Under the pieces are notes generated by a model that searched no databases, was not told where the DNA came from, and saw nothing but the letters and a program-made list of their open reading frames with translations. Below are positions 1-7,909 of a stretch of 64,000 nucleotides of DNA, piece after piece. The position numbers and the translations under genes are program-made. The stretch's first letter is position 1. Every line of letters starts with the position of its first letter. This stretch comes from Desulfonatronovibrio hydrogenovorans DSM 9292 (GTDB lineage: Bacteria; Desulfobacterota; Desulfovibrionia; Desulfovibrionales; Desulfonatronovibrionaceae), in assembly GCF_000686525.1 (NCBI RefSeq), contig NZ_JMKT01000012.1, forward strand, positions 62,001 through 126,000. Reading direction: 5' to 3'.

Positions 1-647
1 TCAGCCTGGTCAGTGCTTCCAGGAACAAGTTTTTTTACCAGATCTTCAAATGCTTCCAGGGCATTCCCTTCGCCAAGGGTCATCTGAAAATTCTGGGCCT
101 TTACTCCCTCCACTGGCTGGCCGTCTTTAAAGGCTTCAAAATCGATGACCACGGCTTCGCCGTCCTGAGGAGATCTTTCTTCTTCAATAACAACCAGTTC
201 GGCCAGGTTGTTCCGGATACGCTCAATGACCTGCTCTACTTCCTGAGGGTTGACGACCACTTCCTCTTCTTCAATGGTTATTCCGGTGTATTCGGGAAGT
301 TCAAACTCAGGGGCGACTTCAAAACTGATGGAGTACTTGAAGTCTTCACCCCGGACCAGTTCACCGGCGTCCACATCAATGCGGGAGACCGGATTGATTT
401 TGAGTTCGCTTAAGATCTGATTGATATGCAGGTTGATCAGCTCAGTGGTTGCCTCTCCATAAATCTGCTTTTTGAACTTACCCTCAATAACAGAAGAAGG
501 GACCTTGCCCTTGCGGAATCCTTTTATGTCAACATCCCTGCGGTACAGGGCCGTGGTGGCGGCCAGGGCTGCATGAACTTCTTCAGCCGGAACCTCGATC
601 TTGATCTCTTTTTTTACCGGGGAAACATCTTGTACATTATAATCCAT
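1..647 (-). CDS. tig: Trigger factor, 3' end cut by window edge
   Basis: Ribosome-associated chaperone and peptidyl-prolyl isomerase that binds nascent chains at the exit tunnel. Reading the minus strand from the ATG at 647 gives an N-terminal ribosome-binding domain carrying the diagnostic GFRKGKVP signature (residues about 43-50). It is followed by the start of the FKBP-like region (..VVIDFEAFKDGQPVEG..). Only about 215 residues lie in the window; the full protein is usually about 430. A GGGAGGA Shine-Dalgarno just upstream supports this start. A tRNA-Leu gene on the same strand ends about 100 bases upstream and may share its transcript. Confidence 0.95.
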   Translation of the reverse strand, partial: MDYNVQDVSPVKKEIKIEVPAEEVHAALAATTALYRRDVDIKGFRKGKVPSSVIEGKFKKQIYGEATTELINLHINQILSELKINPVSRIDVDAGELVRGEDFKYSISFEVAPEFELPEYTGITIEEEEVVVNPQEVEQVIERIRNNLAELVVIEEERSPQDGEAVVIDFEAFKDGQPVEGVKAQNFQMTLGEGNALEAFEDLVKKLVPGSTDQA

Positions 648-745
648 AAAAATCCATCCTCCCTTGGTGTATTTGAATGCATCCGGTTCTGCCCTGACCG
701 GAACTGCAAGTGAAAGCCCTTTGCCCTGCAGACATGGACCTTCTA

Positions 746-829
746 TGGTGCGAGAGGGGGGAGTTGAACCCCCACGGTAAAACCGCTGGATCCTAAGTCC
801 AGTGCGTCTGCCAATTCCGCCACTCTCGC
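746..829 (-). tRNA. tRNA-Leu (anticodon UAG)
   Basis: On the minus strand a class II tRNA folds cleanly. The acceptor GCGAGAG pairs with CTCTCGC, the discriminator is A, and CCA is encoded. The anticodon stem CTGGA/TCCAG holds the loop CTTAGGA, giving anticodon TAG, which reads CUA. There is a variable arm, and a T arm with GGGGGTTCAACTCCCCC. The gene lies between trigger factor and the lyase-like gene, on the same strand as both. Confidence 0.95.
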
Positions 830-848
830 CAAAAGCTAAATATTAAAA

Positions 849-875
849 ATTATCTTACCCAGAAAGGATAGTCAA
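849..875 (-). promoter_or_regulatory. Candidate sigma-70 promoter for tRNA-Leu(UAG)
   Basis: On the minus strand, TTGACT (875-870) and GATAAT (854-849) are separated by 15 bases. Shifting the -35 by one base to TTTGAC gives 16. The -10 box lies about 20 bases before the tRNA 5' end. The spacing is slightly short, so this is a candidate only. The same transcript could continue into trigger factor. Confidence 0.45.
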
Positions 876-947
876 ATAAAATCAGATCATCTTTCCAGGC
901 TGCATGTGGTTATAATGTCCTGGCTGGCAACAGACCCTGGCTGGAGA

Positions 948-2075
948 TCAAATTGCCTGTTTCAGATCATTAAAACCAAGTTTTAACAGGTGGCTGCCCA
1001 AACCGCCCAGGTCAGAGGGAGTGTATCCCAGGACCTGTTTCCAGACCATGTCCGACTCCATGCAGAAATAAAGCTGCCGGGATATTCCACCCTGCCTGAG
1101 CAGGCCTGTGATGAACCGGAACTGCTCGAGCCTGAGGGGAAGCACAAGCCTTGATTTATTGTCCAGCCCGGTTATGAATTCATTGAAAATATATTTGGAT
1201 TCCGGATGATTGTCCTTGATGATTTTTTTCAGTGCCGGCATGAACCTGAATGATCCCATACTGATATAAGCTATGTCTTTGGGGTTCAGGTAGCTGAAGA
1301 TCATTTCAACGGCCCGGGCATAGCCCTTTTCCCATCCCGGGTAGTGAATGACCGGGTCAAAGTGCAGGCAAGCCCGAAAGCCGGCCTGAGCACATTTGCG
1401 GGCGGCCTGGAGTCGATCTTCCAGACAGGAGGCTCCGTGCTCCTCCCTGGCAATGATTTCCGGACTGTTCACTGACCAGGCCGGCAACACCCTGTCCGGC
1501 CTTTTGACCTGCTTCATCCAGGTCAGGTCAATGATCTTGGATTTTAATTCCAGGCAGACATTGGGGTGATCATTCAGGAATGTCACCAGGTCGGCAGCGT
1601 ATCCAGTCAAGTATTCCAGGGCCAGGGAGTCATTGAATTCTCCGGTTCCCACCCGGAAAAGCCGGCCTCTGTCCCTGCCAAAGGTCTGGTCCAGTTCCTT
1701 CCACAAGTCATTCTGGTTGGCCCAGACCTTGATGACCCTGTCCTGAAAGTAGGCCTGCAGGATACAATAGCTGCAGCCAAGGGGGCAGTTTTCTCCGGTA
1801 TGGATAATCTGGTATGCGCAGCACCTGTAATGTTTAGTGCCTGGACAGGGGCGGAGAAACCTGCCCTTATAATGCTTCAGGTAAATGACCAGAGAATTTC
1901 CAGGCTCTGCACTCTCTTTTTCTGTCTGATCCGGATCAAGTAAGACCACAGGAATGCGGGGCAGCTTTTGGAGTATTTTTCTGGTCAGGGGAGAGTCGTG
2001 GACTTCCCTGTCCACGATGATCTTTTCAAAGGGTGCAAAGCCAAATGGGGTGGCTGGCAAAGAAGAATTATTCAT
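948..2075 (-). CDS. Spore-photoproduct-lyase-like radical SAM protein
   Basis: A 375-residue radical SAM protein of the spore photoproduct lyase (SplB) superfamily. The [4Fe-4S]/SAM motif is CPLGCSYC at residues 97-104 (Cys97, Cys101, Cys104), followed by ILQAYF, which matches the SplB pattern CxxxCxxCxLQ. An extra Cys pair (85-86) precedes it. By my alignment from memory, the SplB hydrogen-donor Cys (Cys141 in Bacillus subtilis) falls in the segment FRVGTGEFND and is not conserved, so classic spore-photoproduct repair is doubtful. No sporulation genes are visible. Its ATG overlaps the end of the ParB-like gene by 8 bases, so the two are probably translated together. It likely acts on a nucleic acid, but the substrate is unknown. 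Confidence 0.85.
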   Translation of the reverse strand: MNNSSLPATPFGFAPFEKIIVDREVHDSPLTRKILQKLPRIPVVLLDPDQTEKESAEPGNSLVIYLKHYKGRFLRPCPGTKHYRCCAYQIIHTGENCPLGCSYCILQAYFQDRVIKVWANQNDLWKELDQTFGRDRGRLFRVGTGEFNDSLALEYLTGYAADLVTFLNDHPNVCLELKSKIIDLTWMKQVKRPDRVLPAWSVNSPEIIAREEHGASCLEDRLQAARKCAQAGFRACLHFDPVIHYPGWEKGYARAVEMIFSYLNPKDIAYISMGSFRFMPALKKIIKDNHPESKYIFNEFITGLDNKSRLVLPLRLEQFRFITGLLRQGGISRQLYFCMESDMVWKQVLGYTPSDLGGLGSHLLKLGFNDLKQAI

Positions 2076-3018
2076 GGATGCTGACCGGCCACTGATCCAG
2101 GATGCTGGAAGAGCTGATTTCCTGAAGCTCCCCCAGAGCCCTGTGCAGGTCCTGCTGGTTTCTGATTCTGGCGGAAAAGATCAAGTCAGTGGATTCAAAG
2201 TCATCCCTGTGCCGAACCTGCCAGAGACTCCGCTGCTCCAGCTGTCTGAGACTTTGCCTGGTCCGGTTTTTCAGGCGGGAAAAGACCGGGTATCTGGCCT
2301 CAAAGACCTTCTTGAGGATCTTTTTGGTCTTGTCAGCCGGAGACTGATTTGACTGGAGGATTTGGTCAAGACTCAGGCGATCAATGGTTGTCCTGAGGCT
2401 TTGGCCATTATTGGATGCCTGTTCAGAGATCCAGGTGATGAAGTTCAGGCTGTTGTTTTTGGACCAGCCCAGGTCCTGGAAAAATGGAAAAAGTGGTTCC
2501 AGATCGTTTTTCTCCTCCAGGGCCAAGAGGAGTTCAGCGCATTCCAGACAGATATTGCCACGGCTCAATGGCTGGTCCCAGGACCTTGGGAGGCTGAGCC
2601 AGGCTGTCCACAATGAGTGGAGTCTGGTGCCTGGATCAATGCCAAGGAGCAGCCAGGATTCAGGTCCTGGTCCGTGATGGTCGGCAAAGAAACGCAGGGC
2701 AGAGATGACCCTGCCGACCGTCAGGTTCCGGGTGAAGTTGGAGCTGAGATATAAAAGCCCCCGGTGCTCAGGCCCTGCTTCAGGGATCTCCAGGGCCAGC
2801 ACGGCCTGGTTCAGGGCTTTCTGGGCCATATATCGCCTGTATCCTGAAATCAGGATCCATCTCTGCCCAGCCGGCATGACAAGGACAGGATTCAACTGGC
2901 CAAGGTCTTTTATGTTCTGGATAAAAATCCGGTCCGGTTCTCTGGCCCAGAAAAGGCAGGGATCTGTTGGATCGATTTCTGCGGGGCTTAAATGAAGTAA
3001 TGAAGGAAGATTATTCAT
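2068..3018 (-). CDS. ParB-like N-terminal domain protein
   Basis: A 316-residue protein. Residues about 28-100 resemble the ParB/sulfiredoxin-like domain: a stretch like GQLNPVLV (about 40-47), followed by ILISGYRRYMAQKAL, where GYRR stands in the place of the ParB GERR box. The middle and C-terminal parts (about 110-316) are helical and I do not recognise them. It differs from chromosomal ParB in its degenerate box and in having no parA beside it. It is the upstream partner of the lyase-like gene (8-base overlap) and may supply DNA or nucleotide binding to it. The ATG at 3018 has no clear Shine-Dalgarno, so the transcript may be leaderless or the true start different. Confidence 0.65.
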   Translation of the reverse strand: MNNLPSLLHLSPAEIDPTDPCLFWAREPDRIFIQNIKDLGQLNPVLVMPAGQRWILISGYRRYMAQKALNQAVLALEIPEAGPEHRGLLYLSSNFTRNLTVGRVISALRFFADHHGPGPESWLLLGIDPGTRLHSLWTAWLSLPRSWDQPLSRGNICLECAELLLALEEKNDLEPLFPFFQDLGWSKNNSLNFITWISEQASNNGQSLRTTIDRLSLDQILQSNQSPADKTKKILKKVFEARYPVFSRLKNRTRQSLRQLEQRSLWQVRHRDDFESTDLIFSARIRNQQDLHRALGELQEISSSSILDQWPVSIHE

Positions 3019-3384
3019 AATATTTTTTATATTTTAATCTCAGCATGTTATGTTGATTATGGGGTCAGGAGCAACTTGACAACTTTTAATTCATCTTTCA
3101 ATAGGACATAATCAAACGGCTTGCAGTGATATGAACAAAACATGCAGTGGGTTTACCTGTAGGCCTTGGCGATGTCCAGAGTTGCTGAACTGGATCGCTG
3201 GTTTTCCTGTTCAGATACCTTGGCGGACTGGATGGGATTCTTTGAAAATCCATGCCTTTCTTTGGGTAGTGTGGGGCATCGGTTCTCCAGGATACTGCGG
3301 TCCCTGGCCGATCAAAAAAGATCAACCCCCAAGGCAAGGCAGGGCTGAACATGCAAATACAAATTATTAAAGGGGGCAAAATCA
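3019..3384. other. Intergenic region between ParB-like gene and EF-G paralogue
   Basis: 366 bases between divergent genes. A consensus TTGACA lies at 3076-3081 on the plus strand, and its complement gives TTGTCA for the minus strand. No convincing -10 stands 16-18 bases away in either direction. An open stretch from 3172 to 3348 could encode a 58-residue peptide but lacks a Shine-Dalgarno and a recognisable motif. I see no RNA gene. Confidence 0.4.
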
Positions 3385-5448
3385 ATGCTGGATAAGTTGG
3401 AAAAGCAGAGGACCTATGCCTTGATCGGACACGGAGGAGCTGGAAAGACCTCTGTGGCTGAGATGATTCTTTATAACAGCAAGGCCATACAGCGACTGGG
3501 CAAGATTGAAGAAGGGACCACTTGCCTTGATTTTGAACCTGAAGAGATAAAGAGAAGAGGCAGTGTCCAGCCCGGGTTTTCAGCCTTCAGCTGGAACAAG
3601 AACCGGCATTATCTCATTGATATCCCCGGAGACAATAATTTTATCGGCGACATCAGCTATCTTTTGCATGGCGTTGACGGGGTGGTGTTTGTGGTTGACG
3701 CCATTGACGGGGCCAAGCCCCTGACCAAGAAGATCTGGTCCGAAGCCAAAAAACAGGGCCTTCCTGCAATCTTTTTTATCAACAAGATGGACAGGGAAAG
3801 GGCTGACTTTGACATGGCCTACCAGAGTCTGGTCAATACCCTGGGTATTAAACCAGTCCCTCTTTACCTGCCCATAGGGGCTGAATCAGATTTCAGAGGG
3901 ATGGTGGATGTCCTTGAGAATAAGGCTTACCTGTTTTCCGGGGACGGGGTCCTGACTCCCGGAGAAGTGCCGGCTGAGATGGCCGACATTGTGGAGGAAG
4001 CCAGGGAGGCGGCCATTGAGAATATCGCTGAAAGTGATGAAGTGCTCATGGAAAAGTATCTGGAAGAAGGAAGCCTTACTCCTGAAGAGATGCAGCAGGG
4101 TCTAAGGGCAGGTGTGCTTTCCGGTGAAATAGTGCCCATCTGCGTTGGCTCTGCCCTTGAAAACAAAGGCGGGGCAAATCTTCTTGATGCGGTCCAGCAG
4201 CTCCTGCCATCTCCCCTTGAACATCCCGCATGGCAGGGCAAAGATGGAGAAGTCAGGGAGGCCAGTCCGGATGAGCATTTTTCGGCCTTTGTCTTTAAGA
4301 CCATTACTGATCCCTTTGCCGGCCATTTAAGTGTCATGAGGGTCATGTCCGGAAAACTGTCCGCTGATATGACTCTTTTCAACCCCTTGAAGGATGAAAA
4401 GGAAAAACTGGGCCAGCTTTTGTATCTGGAAGGCAAAAAACAGACTCCGGCCAAGGAGGAGTTGGGCCCCGGGGCCATTGTTGCCGCGCCCAAGCTCAAG
4501 AAAACCACCACTGGAGACACCTTGTGCGCTGAAGGAAGGCTTTTTGTGCTTCAAGTCGAAGACCTGCCTCCTTGCATCCTGTCCTACGCCCTGGCGGCCG
4601 AAGAAAAGGGTGAAGAAGACAAGGTCTTCTCAGCTGTCCAGAGACTCCTGGATGAGGATATCAATCTCAGGCTGGCCAGAAACGAGGAGACAGGGGATAT
4701 GCTGCTTTCCGGAATGGGCCAGCTGCACATTGAAACTGCAGTGGAAAAGGCCAGAAGAAGGTATAAAGCCAATATCGTCCTCAAGACCCCCAAGATTCCC
4801 TACCGGGAAACCATCAAGGGCCGGGCTGAAGTCCAGGGAAGGTACAAAAAACAGACCGGAGGCAGAGGACAGTTCGGTGACTGCTGGATCAGGCTTGAAC
4901 CAAGGCAGCGGGGAGAAGGCTACGAATTTGAAGATGCTATTGTGGGCGGGGCCATCCCCAGGCAGTATATTCCGGCAGTTGACAAAGGAATTCAGGAAAC
5001 AGCAGCCAAGGGAGTGGTGGCCGGCTATCCGGTGGTAGATTTCAAAGTCACCCTGTATGATGGTTCTTATCACAGCGTGGACTCATCAGAAATGGCCTTC
5101 AAGGTGGCTGGTTCCATGGCCTTTAAAAAGGCCGTGGAACAGTGCAAGCCGATTCTGCTGGAGCCCATAGTCCTGGTCCAGGTCTATGTGCCTGACGAGT
5201 ATATGGGGGACGTCATCGGAGATTTGTCCAGCAAGCGGGGCAAAGTTCTGGGTTCTGATTCAGACAAGGGGATCACTGAAGTCAGAGCTCATGTGCCCAT
5301 GTCTGAAATCCTTCAGTATGCCCAGGATCTGCGTTCCATGACCGGCGGTCAGGGCACCTTTACCATGGAGTTCGATCACTATGAGGAGTGCCCGGCACCT
5401 ATTGCAGAAAAGATAATTGCTGAAAGCAAGGAAGCCAGAGAGGGCTGA
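3385..5448 (+). CDS. EF-G-like translational GTPase (paralogue)
   Basis: A 687-residue protein with the full EF-G domain order: GTPase (about 1-270), domain II, domain III (..MGQLHIETAVEKARRRY..), domain IV and a C-terminal domain V. It departs from housekeeping EF-G in the GTPase motifs. G1 reads GHGGAGKTS (residues 15-23) instead of AHxDAGKTT, switch I reads KRRGSVQ, and G3 reads DIPGD (79-83), so the catalytic His of DTPGH is replaced by Asp83. G4 is NKMD. It is therefore a paralogue, probably with altered hydrolysis or a ribosome-recycling or stress role; I do not assign fusA. No ribosomal protein genes or tuf are nearby. A G-rich AAAGGGGGC precedes the ATG, and a strong terminator follows. 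Confidence 0.85.
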   Translation: MLDKLEKQRTYALIGHGGAGKTSVAEMILYNSKAIQRLGKIEEGTTCLDFEPEEIKRRGSVQPGFSAFSWNKNRHYLIDIPGDNNFIGDISYLLHGVDGVVFVVDAIDGAKPLTKKIWSEAKKQGLPAIFFINKMDRERADFDMAYQSLVNTLGIKPVPLYLPIGAESDFRGMVDVLENKAYLFSGDGVLTPGEVPAEMADIVEEAREAAIENIAESDEVLMEKYLEEGSLTPEEMQQGLRAGVLSGEIVPICVGSALENKGGANLLDAVQQLLPSPLEHPAWQGKDGEVREASPDEHFSAFVFKTITDPFAGHLSVMRVMSGKLSADMTLFNPLKDEKEKLGQLLYLEGKKQTPAKEELGPGAIVAAPKLKKTTTGDTLCAEGRLFVLQVEDLPPCILSYALAAEEKGEEDKVFSAVQRLLDEDINLRLARNEETGDMLLSGMGQLHIETAVEKARRRYKANIVLKTPKIPYRETIKGRAEVQGRYKKQTGGRGQFGDCWIRLEPRQRGEGYEFEDAIVGGAIPRQYIPAVDKGIQETAAKGVVAGYPVVDFKVTLYDGSYHSVDSSEMAFKVAGSMAFKKAVEQCKPILLEPIVLVQVYVPDEYMGDVIGDLSSKRGKVLGSDSDKGITEVRAHVPMSEILQYAQDLRSMTGGQGTFTMEFDHYEECPAPIAEKIIAESKEAREG

Positions 5449-5489
5449 TTCCCGGCATCGGGTAACCCGGACAGTATCCTGAAATATCA

Positions 5490-5540
5490 AAGCCCGGTCC
5501 GCTCAAAAAAACATGAGCGGGCCGGGCTTTCATGTTTTTA
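5490..5540 (+). terminator. Rho-independent terminator after the EF-G paralogue
   Basis: The 14-base arms AGCCCGGTCCGCTC (5491-5504) and GAGCGGGCCGGGCT (5515-5528) pair with a single G-T wobble around an A-rich 10-base loop. TTT and then TTTTT follow. It lies about 40 bases after the stop codon. Confidence 0.85.
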
Positions 5541-5846
5541 TGGCCTTGAGCTGGAACTGACCTTGTTTGAATAAAAACTTGAGGGCCAGGGATGTTTTCC
5601 CTGGATTGTTTGAGTTGTATTTTGCAGGGTTATGAGATAGTTCCCCATTAGGTAACGATGAGTTGACAGACCAGGATGACTGTCGGGCAGGAATGCTCTG
5701 ACCCTGGGCCAAAGGACCATTGATTCAGAATCTAATGGTCCTGGATTGATTGGAGTACATGATCTACCAGCAGGGATAGATCGGGGCGGATATAAGTTTT
5801 TTCATTGCAGGGCAATGCCCTGGCCAAGCTTTTGGGAGTGTCAGTC
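5541..5846 (+). other. Leader region of RNase J
   Basis: About 300 bases without a gene. It holds an inverted repeat at 5714-5741 (GGACCATTGATT, CAG, then AATC-T-AATGGTCC, a 12-pair stem with one bulge) and a smaller hairpin CCAGGG/CCCTGG near 5588-5606. A TTGACA at 5663-5668 has no good -10 partner. The region is probably the 5' untranslated leader and promoter of RNase J. Confidence 0.4.
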
Positions 5847-7505
5847 ATGGATTCAGGTGAAAATTATGTTAAATTGATCCCGTTGGGAGGACTGGGTGAA
5901 ATCGGTCAGAACTGCATGGTCCTGGAGAGCAGGGATTCCATGGTGGTCATTGATTGCGGTCTCATGTTTCCTGAGGACTTTCTTCTGGGGGTGGACGTGG
6001 TCATACCCAGGTTTGACTATGTCATAAAAAACAAGGACAAGCTTAAGGGAATTGTCCTGACCCATGGACATGAAGACCATATCGGGGCCCTGCCCTGGCT
6101 CATGCCTTATGTGGATGTTCCCATTTACGGTTCCAGGTTCACGTTGCAGCTTGTTTCCAACAAGCTTTCTGAATTCAACCTCATGGACTATGTGCAGACC
6201 GAGGTGGTGGATCAGAACAGCGTTCTTGAACTGGGTGATTTCACCTTTAATTTTTTCCGGGTTTGCCATTCCATTATAGAGGGGTTTGGCCTGGGCATTG
6301 AAACTCCCATGGGCAGGATGGTCCATACCGGAGATTTTAAGCTGGACCGTGAACCAATGGGGGGCCACCTGACTGACCTTGATGCCTTCAGGGCCTTTGC
6401 TGAACCAGGGGTGATGCTTCTTCTGTCCGACTCCACCAATGTTGAAAGGGAGGGTTATGCCCTGACTGAAAGGGAGATCATGTCATCTCTCAGGGGGTAT
6501 TTTGCCAAGGCCAAGGGTCGGATACTGGTGACCCTGTTTTCCAGCCATATCCAGCGGATGCAGGAGATATTCGATCTGGCCCGGGAATTTGGACGCAAGG
6601 TAGCCATCAGTGGCCGGAGTCTTGCCAAGAATATTGACATGGCCATGGAAGAGGGCTTTCTGAGGGTGGATCATGATGTTTATTGTCCGCTGGAGGATTT
6701 GCCTGGTTACGATGATTCAGAAATGGTCCTTTTATTGACCGGATCTCAGGGCGAACCTCTCTCCGCCCTGACCAGGCTCGCCCTGGGCGAACACAAGCAG
6801 CTGCAGATCAATAAGGGCGATCTGGTGCTCATGTCTTCCAGGATAATTCCGGGCAATACCAAGGCCATAACCAGGGTCATCAATAACCTTTACCGGCTGG
6901 GTGCGGAAGTGGTTTATGAAAAGGTCCGGGCCATTCACGCCTCAGGCCATGCCCATAGGGAAGAACTGAAGGTGATGCTGGAAACGGTATCCCCCAGGTT
7001 TTTCATTCCGGTCCATGGAGAATACAGGCACCTGTTCAAGCATGTCCAGCTGGCCAAGGAATGCGGGGTTGCTCCGGAAAGAAGCATCGTTCTGGAGGAC
7101 GGGCAGCCTTTGACCTTTACTGCCAAAGGGGTCCGGTTTGAGGAGGAGATTTTTTCCGAATCCATCCTGGTGGACGGAAAGGGTGTAGGAGACGTAGGCC
7201 ATACTGTGCTTAAGGAGAGGCATATCCTGGGCGGAGAAGGACTGGTTATAGCAATAATGGTGGTCAGCCAGGAAACCGGGGAAATGCTCATGGGGCCCAG
7301 AATTTTGTCCAGAGGGTTTATTTTTGAACAGCAGTATGCCCATGTTCTTGAAGATGCCAAATGTCTTGTGCTGGATATATTTGAAGATATTCCGCCCGGT
7401 GCAACAAAAAAACTTGAGGAAAAGACCCGTTCCACCCTGCGCAGATTTTTTCGGAAAATCCTGGAAAGGGATCCTATTGTAATACCCCTGGTAATAAAAG
7501 TGTGA
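5847..7505 (+). CDS. rnj: Ribonuclease J
   Basis: A 552-residue metallo-beta-lactamase/beta-CASP ribonuclease with 5'-exonuclease and endonuclease activity in mRNA decay and rRNA maturation. The zinc motif HGHEDH is at residues 73-78 (His73, His75, Asp77, His78). The N-terminus (VKLIPLGGLGEIGQNC) and later motifs (LLSDSTNVEREG, HASGHAHREELK, PVHGEYRH) are typical of RNase J. I place the start at the ATG at 5847, which follows a GGGAG. An in-frame TTG at 5805 would add 14 uncharacteristic residues. The length matches the family (about 550). It is monocistronic: a perfect hairpin and then a strong terminator follow. Confidence 0.95.
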   Translation: MDSGENYVKLIPLGGLGEIGQNCMVLESRDSMVVIDCGLMFPEDFLLGVDVVIPRFDYVIKNKDKLKGIVLTHGHEDHIGALPWLMPYVDVPIYGSRFTLQLVSNKLSEFNLMDYVQTEVVDQNSVLELGDFTFNFFRVCHSIIEGFGLGIETPMGRMVHTGDFKLDREPMGGHLTDLDAFRAFAEPGVMLLLSDSTNVEREGYALTEREIMSSLRGYFAKAKGRILVTLFSSHIQRMQEIFDLAREFGRKVAISGRSLAKNIDMAMEEGFLRVDHDVYCPLEDLPGYDDSEMVLLLTGSQGEPLSALTRLALGEHKQLQINKGDLVLMSSRIIPGNTKAITRVINNLYRLGAEVVYEKVRAIHASGHAHREELKVMLETVSPRFFIPVHGEYRHLFKHVQLAKECGVAPERSIVLEDGQPLTFTAKGVRFEEEIFSESILVDGKGVGDVGHTVLKERHILGGEGLVIAIMVVSQETGEMLMGPRILSRGFIFEQQYAHVLEDAKCLVLDIFEDIPPGATKKLEEKTRSTLRRFFRKILERDPIVIPLVIKV

Positions 7506-7517
7506 TTAATATTTTTT

Positions 7518-7546
7518 GTCAGGGACAGGGTGGTCCTGTCCCTGAC
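7518..7546 (+). repeat. Perfect 12-bp inverted repeat after RNase J
   Basis: GTCAGGGACAGG (7518-7529), a five-base loop and CCTGTCCCTGAC (7535-7546) pair perfectly just after the RNase J stop codon. A T-run precedes the hairpin and none follows, so it is not a canonical plus-strand terminator. It may shield the transcript 3' end. Confidence 0.6.
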
Positions 7547-7602
7547 CTGCTGACCCGTTCCCAGGGATGAATTGAAAAGACCGGTGTATCTCCTGGTCAG
7601 TA

Positions 7603-7645
7603 ACTAAAAAACCGGCTTGCAGCTTTTGCGAGCCGGTTTTTTAGT
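7603..7645. terminator. Bidirectional intrinsic terminator
   Basis: ACTAAAAAACCGGCT (7603-7617) pairs perfectly with AGCCGGTTTTTTAGT (7631-7645) around TGCAGCTTTTGCG. The T-run inside the 3' arm, and its complement on the other strand, allow termination in both directions. It ends the RNase J transcript and insulates the NAGGN cluster. Confidence 0.85.
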
Positions 7646-7909
7646 TTGTTTGACAATTCAGGACATATTAATTACGGTTTATAATCAGGATAAAGCGTTT
7701 TTTTTGCGTATAAAAGTGATCTGGATATTCAAATAAATATATTTGATTAGTCCAGTACAGGTTTAATCATTGTTGATCCAGGCATGCTGCATTTCTGACT
7801 GTCTGCAATAAAGGATCCAGGGGACAGGCAACCGGTCACGACCCTCTGGTCCTCTTTTTGTACATCCGGCATGCAGCTTTTGCCCGGGTTATGAGCAAGG
7901 GGTATTAGC
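7646..7909 (+). promoter_or_regulatory. Upstream region of the NAGGN osmolyte operon
   Basis: 264 AT-rich bases. A consensus TTGACA (7650-7655) and a consensus TATAAT (7680-7685) are both present but 24 bases apart, too far for one sigma-70 promoter. TTCAGG at 7657-7662 would give TATAAT a 17-base spacing. A TGATTA/TAATCA inverted repeat spans 7744-7769. The operon presumably starts here and is presumably salt-responsive, but neither point is shown by sequence. Confidence 0.4.

Noticed and set aside
3166-3348. 60-residue open frame in the gap before the EF-G paralogue
   Set aside because: There is no Shine-Dalgarno and no motif. The composition is compatible with coding, but that is too little to call a gene.
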